A DNA stretch of 45,487 nt from positions 1 through 45,487 of the forward strand of contig JASFTV010000002.1 in the NCBI GenBank assembly GCA_050050615.1. Reading direction: 5' to 3'. Positions 1 to 7,066 of this stretch are shown here, one piece after another. A program made the translations under genes and the position numbers. This DNA is from JASFTV01 sp050050615 (GTDB taxonomy: Bacteria > Desulfobacterota > DSM-4660 > Desulfatiglandales > HGW-15). Below the pieces are notes generated by a model. That model had not been told where the DNA came from. It saw only the letters and a program-made list of their open reading frames with translations, and did no database searches. Each line of letters starts with the position of its first letter. Position 1 is the stretch's first letter.

Positions 1-822
1 TTTGGCCGGAATTTCAAGGAGGGCTCCATTCTCATCAATGTATTTTGCTTCATAGGAATAGAACTCGTGTTGGGGAAGGATTTCACCTGGAACCGACGCG
101 ATCGGGTTTTCGTTTCCCAAAATCGAACATTCGATTTCCCTTCCTTCGATAAACTCCTCGATCAGAAGCTTGCTGTCGAACTGAAAGCCGTCACGAATAG
201 CCGCCATAAACTGATCCTCAGTGCTTACTTTATGGACGCCTACAGATGAACCCAGGTTGGCTGGCTTAATAAAGAACGGCAAATCGAGGCGATCCTTCAA
301 TTCGTGAAAGCTCACTCGGTCAGTTTCATTCTTCATGAAAGTTATAAATCGGGCAATGGGTATGCCTGCATCTCTTAACAACCGTTTCATGACATCCTTG
401 TCCATTCCAATGGCTGAACCCAGCACACTAGCCCCTACGAACGGCACATTTGCTACTTTGAGCAATCCCTGAATCGTGCCGTCCTCACCAAATGGACCAT
501 GAAGAATGGGGAAAATGACATCAACGGGACCCACTGGCTCTTTGGTATTCAGGCGAACTAAGTGTTGCTTATCATCTCCGGGAATTATGGCGAGATAGTC
601 ATCGCTCTGAACTAACTTTATCAACTCCGGATTATCCGAATTCTTTAAGAACTCTGAAGCCTCAGCAAGGTGCCATCTTCCCTCCTTGTCTATCCCGATC
701 AAGACGACATCGTACTTTTCGCGATCAACCGCTTCGATCACGTTTTTCGCTGATTGGAGAGACACCTCGTGCTCAGCCGACTTCCCCCCAAACAAGACAC
801 CCAGGCGGATTTTAGTCTTCAC
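1..822 (-). CDS. ddl: D-alanine--D-alanine ligase, 3' end beyond window
   Basis: ATP-dependent ligation of two D-alanines for peptidoglycan precursors, in the cytoplasm. The minus-strand frame is open from a GTG at 822 to the window edge (274 codons). It begins VKTKIRLGVLFGGKSAEHEV; the GGKSAEHEVSL signature is the Ddl N-terminal substrate loop. FPILHGPFGEDGTIQG follows in the N-terminal domain, then the start of the ATP-grasp domain (PFFIKPANLGSSVGV, LLIEEFIEGREIECSILG). An AGGA-type ribosome site lies just upstream of the GTG. The C-terminal ATP/Mg part is outside the window. It is isolated from mur/fts genes, so it may be an extra or VanA/DdlA-type copy; I cannot tell which. Confidence 0.93.
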   Translation of the reverse strand, partial: MKTKIRLGVLFGGKSAEHEVSLQSAKNVIEAVDREKYDVVLIGIDKEGRWHLAEASEFLKNSDNPELIKLVQSDDYLAIIPGDDKQHLVRLNTKEPVGPVDVIFPILHGPFGEDGTIQGLLKVANVPFVGASVLGSAIGMDKDVMKRLLRDAGIPIARFITFMKNETDRVSFHELKDRLDLPFFIKPANLGSSVGVHKVSTEDQFMAAIRDGFQFDSKLLIEEFIEGREIECSILGNENPIASVPGEILPQHEFYSYEAKYIDENGALLEIPAK

Positions 823-1003
823 TGAAAGTCCTTTCCTCCGTCATGCTTTTTCGCATCGTATGGGAATGCTTACTGAACAGTCCACTGCACCAGAAGCCCG
901 CGTTCCCACCATCACAGCCGGCCCGAACCGTTGAGTCCAGCCTTTCAGAGCATGCTGGACGTTCGCCCCCGGCAAATGCTTGTTGGAGACCCATGGGGCA
1001 AGC

Positions 1004-1465
1004 TCATTTCCGATATCCGACAGCATGCAGGTAATACGCTGCCGTGTAATTCCCCACGTGTCTAAACCGTTTTGTCAGCAACTCAATCAAACCCTCTTCC
1101 GTCATATCTCCCAATGACTTTAGGAAACCGGCGAAAGAGCCATACTCCTTCTTTATGCTTTTGAACTCCCGCGCGTTCTGTATGATAGCTTCAACCTTGC
1201 TTTTGTTTCTTAGCACATTCGGTTCTTCAAGTAAAAGGCTGGCTTCTGCTCTGGACAGCCGAGCAATGTTAAATCCGCAGAAGCCTTTGTGATACTTTCG
1301 CCAATTGCGTCTTATGACTCCCCAGTTCAGCCCGGCTTGTAAAATGCACAGGCAAAGAATTTCGAAATAGCCCTGGTCCGATTCAGGTTTTCTGCCTGGC
1401 CTGCACGCGTTTTCCTCCTCCTTGGCATAGACGCAGTCCCATGGCGCTCTATGTTGTTTCTTCAT
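1004..1465 (-). CDS. DNA-3-methyladenine glycosylase I (Tag)-like protein
   Basis: The 153-residue product resembles the Tag family, which excises 3-methyladenine in base excision repair. SDQGYFEILCLCILQAGLNW matches the Tag core that carries the catalytic Glu and the QAGLSW motif, and NVLRNKSKVEAIIQNAREF matches the following helix-hairpin region. The protein is about 35 residues shorter than E. coli Tag. The zinc-binding Cys/His residues at both ends of classical Tag are not visible, and the C-terminus (FRHVGNYTAAYYLHAVGYRK) diverges. AAGG precedes the ATG. It stands alone between ddl and an SDR gene. Family assignment is fairly safe; activity is uncertain because the zinc site is missing. 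Confidence 0.72.
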   Translation of the reverse strand: MKKQHRAPWDCVYAKEEENACRPGRKPESDQGYFEILCLCILQAGLNWGVIRRNWRKYHKGFCGFNIARLSRAEASLLLEEPNVLRNKSKVEAIIQNAREFKSIKKEYGSFAGFLKSLGDMTEEGLIELLTKRFRHVGNYTAAYYLHAVGYRK

Positions 1466-1505
1466 ATATGACCTTACCTGCTGGCCCTATCGACGCGCCC
1501 GCATG

Positions 1506-1525
1506 TCAAACCAAGCCCGGTTTGA
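1506..1525. other. Short inverted repeat (hairpin)
   Basis: TCAAACC and GGTTTGA form a perfect 7-bp stem around AAGCCC, between the SDR and Tag-like genes. No T-run follows on either strand, so it is not a canonical terminator. The rest of the 1466-1711 gap shows nothing recognisable. Confidence 0.4.
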
Positions 1526-1711
1526 CAATGATCCGGGACACACATGCCGGGGCATAGCAACGCCAAGGATCAGAGACAATCCTTTCATAGCTCAGTTCTC
1601 TTTGTGCACAGGAATATGTAATCTCCGACCTTCTCACCATCAAACAAATTATCATAGCGATTTGCCGTGTGGCATTCCTAAACAGTATACTTCTCTCTCT
1701 GAGTTATCCCC

Positions 1712-2536
1712 TCAAATACTTTCGCTGCGGATTGCTCTAAAATCCTTCATGCCCTTTCGGGCTAGAATAGCAAAAATGCCGGGAAAATATTTGTACAACC
1801 TCCACAGCACATGCGCATGGGGGGTAACCACGACGATAGCCCGATTGCGGGAAACCCCTTCAAGGATAATCCGCGCCGCTTTTTGTGAATCCATGATCTT
1901 CACTCGAATTGACTGCAACAACTTCTCTCTGTCTGCGCCGAGCAGCGTCCCCGCATAATGAATGCCGGTTTGGATGAATCCCGGGCACACGACGCTTATC
2001 TTGACACCCAGTGCCTCACCTTCCGCACGCATTGCGGTAGAAAGTCCGACAACAGCATATTTTGTGGCAACGTAGGAACTTACAGACGGGAAGGGAGCAA
2101 GGCCCGCCAGGGAAGAAACGTTCACAATATGCCCGAAACCCTGCCTGACCATCACCGAATAAGCGGCCTTCGTTCCATAAATAACGCCCCAGAGGTTGAC
2201 ATCGACAATGCGACGCCAGTGCTCGAGATTCATGTCACGTACCTCGCCAACGATTGCGATACCTGCGTTGTTGAACATGTAATCGAGGCGGCCGTTTTCC
2301 TCTGCCGTCTCTTCAATGAGCTTTTTTACACTCTCTGCTCGGGTTACATCAAGGTTACTGGCGATTGCAAGTCCGCCAGTTGCAGCGATCTCATCTGCAA
2401 CCTGCCTCGCGCGTTCGGTTTCGATGTCTGTCACATGCACGATTGCGCCTCTTTTACCGAGCTCAAGGCAAATGGCTCGTCCGATTCCTGAAGCACCACC
2501 CGTCACAATAGCTGTTTTATCCCTGAAAATATTCAT
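1712..2536 (-). CDS. SDR family NAD(P)-dependent oxidoreductase
   Basis: Classical short-chain dehydrogenase of 274 residues. The dinucleotide-binding TGGASGIG is at 12-19, NNAG at 89-92, the catalytic Ser in VNVSS at about 141 and the Y155-x3-K159 pair in SYVATK. Asp at about 37 after the second strand (VTDIE) suggests NAD preference. PGFIQT follows, as usual in SDRs. The C-terminus adds about 70 residues with a hydrophobic, basic end (VLWRLYKYFPGIFAILARKG), possibly membrane-associating. The substrate cannot be read from sequence. Neighbouring genes on the same strand are unrelated. Confidence 0.9.
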   Translation of the reverse strand: MNIFRDKTAIVTGGASGIGRAICLELGKRGAIVHVTDIETERARQVADEIAATGGLAIASNLDVTRAESVKKLIEETAEENGRLDYMFNNAGIAIVGEVRDMNLEHWRRIVDVNLWGVIYGTKAAYSVMVRQGFGHIVNVSSLAGLAPFPSVSSYVATKYAVVGLSTAMRAEGEALGVKISVVCPGFIQTGIHYAGTLLGADREKLLQSIRVKIMDSQKAARIILEGVSRNRAIVVVTPHAHVLWRLYKYFPGIFAILARKGMKDFRAIRSESI

Positions 2537-2744
2537 GATAGCAATTCCCCACTGCTTAGCGTAGTCATCAAAGCCTTAATCGATTGTGATTGAAACCGAT
2601 TTCGAAAGAGGATATCTCATCAGCTGTGTCCGGTTAGAATTTTGCATAACCCCGTTTGATGGCAAATGGGTAGTCCGCGGAAATCTCTTTTCAAAAACGA
2701 AAAAGTCGGTGCCCGGGAGCCGGCATTTGCGTAACAGCCCATGT

Positions 2745-2958
2745 AGTAGAGCGTTTCCTTATTAACATGTCATTTCGACCCCTTCGAGTGCCTCAGAGCC
2801 TGCCCTGCCTATCGCCCTGAGTTCATCGAAGGGAGCCTGCCGAAGGGGTAAACTCCGGGAGAAATCTTGGTAACCCATTGGCATTGTAAGATTTCTCCCC
2901 CCGTTTGCACGGGGGTCGAAATGGCAGTATTGCCACAGTACTTAGGAAACGCTCTACT
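2745..2958. repeat. MITE-like repeat, copy A1
   Basis: A 214-bp element bounded by a perfect 15-bp terminal inverted repeat, AGTAGAGCGTTTCCT (2745-2759) and its complement (2944-2958). The interior contains further inverted segments (CATTTCGACCCC against GGGGTCGAAATG; GAGAAATCTT against AAGATTTCTC), so the single strand could fold into a long hairpin. No open frame of note. Related copies lie at 24815-24990 and, inverted, at 29630-29842. It occupies most of the 2537-2987 gap. Confidence 0.85.
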
Positions 2959-2987
2959 GGGCCTGATACCCTTTCCAGGTACAGCCG

Positions 2988-3632
2988 CTACATCAAAATG
3001 GATTTTGCCAGATCCGCCCCCAGTTTCGAGGCCCTAACCAATGTTTTCTTTTTCTCCTTAACTTTCCCTCTGTCAAAGACGCCTAAAACAGCCAGCTCTC
3101 CTATTATCTCATACCCCAACGCTTTGATTGGAAGGCGCATAGCCTCGAGCGTAAACCCCATATCTTTTTTGTTTACCTGCTCACAAACCGCTATGATGGC
3201 CGCTTTTCGCCCCTGCCCTGCCAAACGGCTCGACCATCCTCTAGGGCGGTTGTCATCAAAAACATAAAAGCAATACAGACGGTCAATAAATGCTTTCATC
3301 CATGCTGTGACATTGTAGTTGTGAGTCGGACATACGAGAACGAGACCTTGAGATTCCATTATTTTAGGATACAATAGACTCATCCCGTCATTCAGGCCCG
3401 AACAGATTTTGTCTTTCCTGCATTTTTCACATCCTATGCAGGGTTGAAATTGATAGTCTCTAAGGTGAATCTTTTCGGTCAAAACGTTGCTCTCTCTGGC
3501 CCTGTCTAAGGCCTGCTTTAGGAGCACATCTGAATTCCCATTTTTCCTTGGGCTACCGCCAACCCCAATGATCTTGGGCTTTGGAAAATGACCGGAAAGA
3601 CTGTTTTGCTTTGTTTCATGCTTAGCATTCAC
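2988..3632 (-). CDS. Iron-sulfur flavoprotein / NADPH-dependent FMN reductase family
   Basis: The 214-residue flavodoxin-fold protein has the FMN phosphate loop GGSPRKNGNS near residues 25-34. A compact cysteine motif follows (C65, C68, C71, C77; spacing CX2CX2CX5C), as in archaeal and clostridial iron-sulfur flavoproteins (Isf) that bind a 4Fe-4S cluster next to FMN. PTHNYNVTAWMKAFIDR matches the conserved FMN ring-binding region. Likely a cytoplasmic electron-transfer protein in anaerobic redox metabolism; partner unknown. The start is GTG at 3632 with a strong GAGGAGG about 12 bases upstream. Confidence 0.88.
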   Translation of the reverse strand: MNAKHETKQNSLSGHFPKPKIIGVGGSPRKNGNSDVLLKQALDRARESNVLTEKIHLRDYQFQPCIGCEKCRKDKICSGLNDGMSLLYPKIMESQGLVLVCPTHNYNVTAWMKAFIDRLYCFYVFDDNRPRGWSSRLAGQGRKAAIIAVCEQVNKKDMGFTLEAMRLPIKALGYEIIGELAVLGVFDRGKVKEKKKTLVRASKLGADLAKSILM

Positions 3633-3680
3633 GGTTTACTCTTCCTCCTCTGTTCCTGGAATAGATACATGCGTACACGA

Positions 3681-3929
3681 TCACCCACTCTTTTTTTTGA
3701 TGATGCAAAAAAGCTTGTGGGTGACTATGACGAGCACGTTTGACAAGACGATGAGCGTAAAACATGCAGCTACAATGACGCCTAGCCAGAAGCTAGCCGC
3801 TAACGCTAAATCATAACCCAATAGCCTGCCAAATATTACGCCCGCAAAGAATAGGACGAGTTCTGCCAGGAATAAGACAAACAGCAGTAATTTGAAATGG
3901 TCCCAGGTCGGATTAGTTTCCCTCCTCAA
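3681..3929 (-). CDS. Small two-helix membrane protein
   Basis: An 82-residue product with two strongly hydrophobic segments (about residues 13-35 and 43-69), a short N-terminal stretch and a basic C-terminus ending in KKKSG. No family recognised. The frame opens at a TTG that overlaps the end of the ogt frame by 17 bases; no ATG is available nearby and the exact start is unsure. It may be coexpressed with the gene before it. Moderate confidence that it is real, because two clean membrane helices are unlikely by chance. Confidence 0.5.
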   Translation of the reverse strand: MRRETNPTWDHFKLLLFVLFLAELVLFFAGVIFGRLLGYDLALAASFWLGVIVAACFTLIVLSNVLVIVTHKLFCIIKKKSG

Positions 3930-4644
3930 GATACCTGAAATCCTTTCTTGAGTGAATCTCCCCGCCCACAGGGCCGTGCATCTTCACAACCGGAACATGC
4001 CGCGCATTTTCCGGAAAGCGGCCATCGGCGGCCCACCCCCACCCTTCCGGACGGGGCCCTCTGCGGCGGTTTTTGTAGAAAAGGTTCTCTGCTGTTATCC
4101 GCCCTTTATCATCGAAACGAACACCTTCCATCTCGAGCAGGGCTCGCTTCATTTTGAGCCCGCCCTGATATCCGCCGAGGGTTCGATCGGTGCGTATGGC
4201 TCTGTGACATGGGATGATGATTGGAAACGGGTTCCTGGCCAGTGCGGTGCCAACAGCCCGAGCAGCCAATGGCTTGTGCAAATACCTCGCGATTCGCTGG
4301 TATGTGCTCACGTACCCGCGGGGGATGCCGTGCTCGGCACGCAGCACCTTCTGCTGGAAGTCCGAGCATAGATCCAGACGGACAACATCGAGAGCGAAGC
4401 GAATGGCGGTGCCTTGCAGGAATGCCCCGATCTGGCCTGCGACCTCACTGATTTCAACACAAGACAAAGCCGTGGAATCGGCGAACGAGGCTTCGATCCT
4501 CTGCTCAGCCGTGATTTTCGGTCTCGAAAGGAGGACTCTAAGAACCTTAGGCTGTTTTTCATGAACTGACCAAATCACGGCAAACGACCCAAAAGGGCTC
4601 GAGCGAAGGCAGAAGAACGCCTGTGATGGTCCTTTTCTCTTCAT
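3913..4644 (-). CDS. ogt: Methylated-DNA--protein-cysteine methyltransferase with repeat-derived tail
   Basis: Suicide repair of O6-alkylguanine by transfer of the alkyl group to a cysteine. The C-terminal catalytic domain carries the PCHR active-site motif (C146), preceded by YVSTYQRIARYLHKPLAARA, the DNA-binding helix region, and followed by RTLGGYQGGLKMKRALLEMEGV. The usual family end is near residue 190. Here about 53 more residues (from KNRRRGPRPEGWGW) are encoded by DNA that recurs elsewhere in the window as a non-coding repeat (6328-6385, 29583-29632). The tail is therefore probably a repeat insertion read through in frame. No clear ribosome site precedes the ATG. Function is well supported; effect of the tail is unknown. 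Confidence 0.9.
   Translation of the reverse strand: MKRKGPSQAFFCLRSSPFGSFAVIWSVHEKQPKVLRVLLSRPKITAEQRIEASFADSTALSCVEISEVAGQIGAFLQGTAIRFALDVVRLDLCSDFQQKVLRAEHGIPRGYVSTYQRIARYLHKPLAARAVGTALARNPFPIIIPCHRAIRTDRTLGGYQGGLKMKRALLEMEGVRFDDKGRITAENLFYKNRRRGPRPEGWGWAADGRFPENARHVPVVKMHGPVGGEIHSRKDFRYLEEGN
3950..4092. repeat. Repeat family B, copy B1 (inside ogt 3' end)
   Basis: Shares GTGAATCTCCCCGCCC with copy B3, and CCCTTCCGGACGGGG followed by a CTCTGC-GCGGTTTT stretch with copies B2 and B3. It contains an extra internal GC-rich segment. It lies within the ogt reading frame and supplies its last codons. Confidence 0.6.
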
Positions 4645-4795
4645 GCGTTGAACGTGTCGGGATGAAGTCCAAGCGGCGGGGTTTTCGAAACCCTAAAGCC
4701 TTTATAGTGAAGCCCCTTAGCATTTCTCCCTGTCAGCCCCCCCCACCGGTTAGCGGGGCAACTCCCTGCGCGGACGTTATCTATGATGGCGAGAA

Positions 4796-5170
4796 CTAAA
4801 CATACATTCCTAGCAGCACCAAAATAGAAGAGGTCGTGAAGATCACCGGGCAAAGCTTAAACGGCAAAAAGCTGATTTTGAATCCTGTCAACAGAGAGAT
4901 CCCTGACAGTGTGTTGAGCATTATGAAGCAAGTCCAATAGATGGCTTTCGAAATCATAGTGGTATGGTCTATGTATGTTACGGAAGCAATGATAGCTCCT
5001 ACGAAGACGAGGGAGATACCTTCGATGATCCATTCCATAGTGATGATTCTTCGATTATCGAGAGAAATGTCTCCGAAATCTCTAACGACAGATCTCGTTG
5101 GGAATAGGTGAGCCACTCCCCAGAAGAGGCAAAGGGCAGCACCCAGGTAAAGCAAGATTTGATTAACCAT
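4796..5170 (-). CDS. Four-helix membrane protein of unknown function
   Basis: A 124-residue protein with four predicted membrane segments (about residues 5-22, 48-66, 75-95 and 102-122). It starts MVNQILLYLGAALCLFWGVA; a conserved-looking GVAHLFPT follows and the loop carries several charged residues. A GGGGG ribosome site precedes the ATG. I do not recognise a named family; it resembles small uncharacterised integral membrane proteins of anaerobes. It lies between ogt and the histone-fold gene, all on the minus strand, and could be an integron cassette gene, but no attC beside it is convincing. Confidence 0.75.
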   Translation of the reverse strand: MVNQILLYLGAALCLFWGVAHLFPTRSVVRDFGDISLDNRRIITMEWIIEGISLVFVGAIIASVTYIDHTTMISKAIYWTCFIMLNTLSGISLLTGFKISFLPFKLCPVIFTTSSILVLLGMYV

Positions 5171-5478
5171 GAAGACCCCCGGAGTGTCGATGGATTTCGC
5201 TTAGCATGATCCACTATCCCTATCACCCGGCACCGCCAAAGAAAAGATCAGCCGCCCCGAGCCTGTCGAACGATCGGCTGCATCGGATGGCAGAGAAAAT
5301 TATGAATAAAAAATGCTTATTCTACGGTTCAAGGGGAGACGGCATGTAGGTTACATGCCCTAACCAGGCAAAAATGTCCCTTTTCGAGGGTGGACCTCGA
5401 TTTTATTGCTGCTGGCCAATTGATTGAAAATAGGCGAAATGCCGAAGAATACGCCCTATCTGTTTCGGATATGATGGC
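5171..5478. other. Intergenic stretch with two small inverted repeats
   Basis: No gene seen. It holds GGCATGTA/TACATGCC around GGT (near 5351-5369) and CAGCCG/CGGCTG arms about 30 bases apart (near 5249-5282). Either could be a trace of an attC for the histone-fold cassette, but neither shows paired RYYYAAC/GTTRRRY ends. Confidence 0.4.
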
Positions 5479-5676
5479 CTACATAAAGTCTCTATCCATT
5501 ACGGTCTTGCGGCCATCAGCTTTTGCTTTCTCGATTGCTTGATCGCACAAATTGCGAATGGTGTCCGATAACGCCGGTGCAACATTGCCCGCCGTATTCA
5601 TTCCGGACACCGAACGGATATACTTCTTGAGTTTGGATACAACCACCAGTACCTCTTTTTCGCCGTGAGAGCTCAT
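5479..5676 (-). CDS. Bacterial histone-fold (DNA-binding) protein
   Basis: A 65-residue protein with a near-complete single histone fold: helix 1 about 11-22 (VVVSKLKKYI), a loop with GMNTAG, a long helix 2 about 32-54 (ALSDTIRNLCDQAIEKAKAD) and the loop-2 signature GRKTVMDRDF at 55-64. The last matches the GRKTI..(E/D)D signature of archaeal histones. Helix 3 is cut to about one turn, as I recall for short bacterial histones such as Bdellovibrio Bd0055. Probable role: dimeric DNA binding, possibly nucleoid-associated. AAAAGGAGG lies ideally upstream of the ATG. An attC (5711-5783) lies just upstream, so the gene sits as an integron cassette; its own attC downstream is not recognisable. Confidence 0.82.
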   Translation of the reverse strand: MSSHGEKEVLVVVSKLKKYIRSVSGMNTAGNVAPALSDTIRNLCDQAIEKAKADGRKTVMDRDFM

Positions 5677-5710
5677 CGTATTCCTCCTTTTCTGTGTTGT
5701 TAACGAAAGC

Positions 5711-5783
5711 AGCTAACGATCGAACGCAGCTGTGGGCAACCAGCGAAGTTGTTTGCGCTTCGGACCGCAGCGAGTGGTTAAAC
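5711..5783 (-). other. attC recombination site (upstream of histone-fold gene)
   Basis: Read on the minus strand, it starts GTTTAAC and ends GTTAGCT, with a partly complementary arm pair and a GAAGCG/CTTCGC inner stem. The first arm, CCACTCGCTG, is shared with the sites at 6497-6613 and 6977-7066. About 73 bp. Confidence 0.75.
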
Positions 5784-5843
5784 ATCCCTGTGTTTTCTTA
5801 ACCACCTCCGCCGATCCTTGGCGCCCATTTCCTTGTTCTTTGC

Positions 5844-6062
5844 TCATAGCTCAAGCTCTTTCATCGTATCAGCCGTCGTGAGAATAGGACCTGATGTATC
5901 CTGCAACTTATGCAGTGCCACATCCAAGTCAGGTGATTCGGACAGATATGGTTCCAAAGCCCTTTGAACACGGTGAGACTTGGGGCTCTCTGTTTCTTTA
6001 GCGATATCAAAGAGTTTTGAGGCTATCTCGTCAGGGATCCTTATGCAAATAGCCTTGCTCCT
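5844..6062 (-). pseudogene. Decayed ribbon-helix-helix (CopG/RelB-type) antitoxin
   Basis: A 72-codon frame encodes a typical RHH antitoxin: KAICIRIPDEIASKLFDIAK forms the strand and helix A, VQRALEPYL helix B, and DLDVALHKLQDTSGPILTTA resembles the toxin-neutralising tail. A GGAGG lies upstream, but no ATG, GTG or TTG occurs between the upstream in-frame stop and the conserved strand. The first codons read AGG AGC AAG. No toxin gene follows; the next feature downstream is an attC. Most likely a cassette remnant that lost its start and partner; initiation at a rare ATT cannot be excluded. Confidence 0.6.
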
Positions 6063-6170
6063 ACGCGGCCTCCAATTTATTTTCTTGTATTACCTTGTAG
6101 TCGTTGTGAGTAGGAAATGCAAGGTGTTTTTCGAAGGCTACAAAACGCCAACGTTCAGCCGCACACCAAA

Positions 6171-6226
6171 GCCCGCTGTAGCCCCGGCGAAAGCGGGCCT
6201 GTCTCGCCATAGCTTCAGCGATGGCG
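6171..6226. repeat. Twin-hairpin REP-like sequence
   Basis: Two adjacent hairpins: GCCCGCT/AGCGGGC (6171-6198) and CGCCAT/ATGGCG (6205-6226). The arrangement resembles REP/BIME units. It lies in the cassette that carries the decayed antitoxin. Confidence 0.4.
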
Positions 6227-6327
6227 GATCCCGCTGCAGAGTGTTGTTGGTACGTTTCATCTTAGATGATAAACTTCACCTATCCCTAATGGCGCAACCT
6301 TGATATCTGATTCTGCAAAAACCACGC

Positions 6328-6385
6328 GCCATTCACCCCCGCCCTTCCGGACGGGGCTCTCTGCCGCGGTTTTGGCAGATTTCGA
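6328..6385. repeat. Repeat family B, copy B2
   Basis: CCCGCCCTTCCGGACGGGGC followed by TCTCTGCCGCGGTTTTGGCAG. It is nearly the same as the stretches at 4046-4092 (inside ogt) and 29594-29632. No coding role here. The rest of 6063-6496 shows only the REP-like hairpins. Confidence 0.6.
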
Positions 6386-6496
6386 ACCTCTCTGGTAAAA
6401 ATGGGCGTTTCTATGAAGGAAGCGCATGGCTATAGGCCAATGGCGTATAGCCATCAAGATATTTTCTAGGAGATTGTAAACTGAAGGAATTCATCT

Positions 6497-6613
6497 GGCT
6501 AGCGGCCGAGCTCAGCGGCGGGGCACGTGCGTGGCTAATAATCGCGCTTTCGCGATCAGTACTGAAAAACGAAAAAACTGTTTGCGCCTTCCGACTGCAG
6601 CGAGTGGTTAGAC
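6497..6613 (-). other. attC recombination site of the TfoX-N cassette
   Basis: On the minus strand it begins with a perfect GTCTAAC followed by CACTCGCTGCAG and ends GCTAGCC, one base from the GTTRRRY consensus. The complementary far arm holds CTGAGCTCGG. The variable loop between the arms is long, making the site 117 bp. It starts immediately after the TfoX-N stop codon. Confidence 0.75.
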
Positions 6614-6618
6614 CGGAT

Positions 6619-6948
6619 TCACTTCGGTGGTAGAGAACTTGCGAATTCCCTGGCCTGATTCAGCCAACTCGCTAAGTCATGATCTGCCCGGAATCCATCC
6701 TGCTCCACCATGACCCATCCTTTCATTGGTTTCCCGGTGATGTCAAATGGCCTCACATGTGGCAATGCTAGAGCCTTATTGCCGTTTTCCTCGCCAAGTC
6801 GAAGGATGAGGAAGTCTTTGTAGACACCGCAGAACATATTTCCATTCAAAAGGTGGCACACGCCCCCGAACATACTCTTGTGATCGGTATTTTTCCAGCT
6901 CGATATCATTTTCTTTATTCTAGTTTCAATTTGTTTATTGTACGGCAT
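6619..6948 (-). CDS. TfoX N-terminal domain protein
   Basis: A 109-residue single-domain protein of the TfoX/Sxy N-terminal family: KSMFGGVCHLLNGNMFCGVY, then FLILRLGEENG and GWVMVEQDGF, the usual core of these small proteins. TfoX in enterics and Haemophilus is a competence regulator, but stand-alone N-domain proteins are widespread and mostly uncharacterised. GGGAGG lies upstream of the ATG. It is a complete cassette bounded by attC sites at 6977-7066 and 6497-6613. Integrons often carry such small proteins. Confidence 0.85.
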   Translation of the reverse strand: MPYNKQIETRIKKMISSWKNTDHKSMFGGVCHLLNGNMFCGVYKDFLILRLGEENGNKALALPHVRPFDITGKPMKGWVMVEQDGFRADHDLASWLNQAREFASSLPPK

Positions 6949-6976
6949 GCTCTAACCTCCCGAGTTAAATTCAGAT

Positions 6977-7066
6977 CTTCAACAGTTTCGAGCTGATCGG
7001 CCCCGCAGAGTTACCCCACTTGATTTTCGCTCCTCACGCGGGGTCCACTCCAGCGAGTGGTTATGC
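6977..7066 (-). other. attC recombination site of the epoxide-hydrolase cassette
   Basis: Minus strand: GCATAAC, then CACTCGCTGGAG and ACCCCGC; the complementary arm is GCGGGGCCGATCAGCTCG and the end is GTTGAAG. A loop of about 31 bases separates CCCCGC from GCGGGG. The TAA stop of the upstream gene (7061-7063) is part of the first core, as is common in cassettes. Confidence 0.78.

Noticed and set aside
4649..4790. Candidate attC between the four-helix membrane protein and ogt
   Set aside because: Only short end pairings (AACGT/ACGTT, GGGA/TCCC); cores do not fit RYYYAAC/GTTRRRY.
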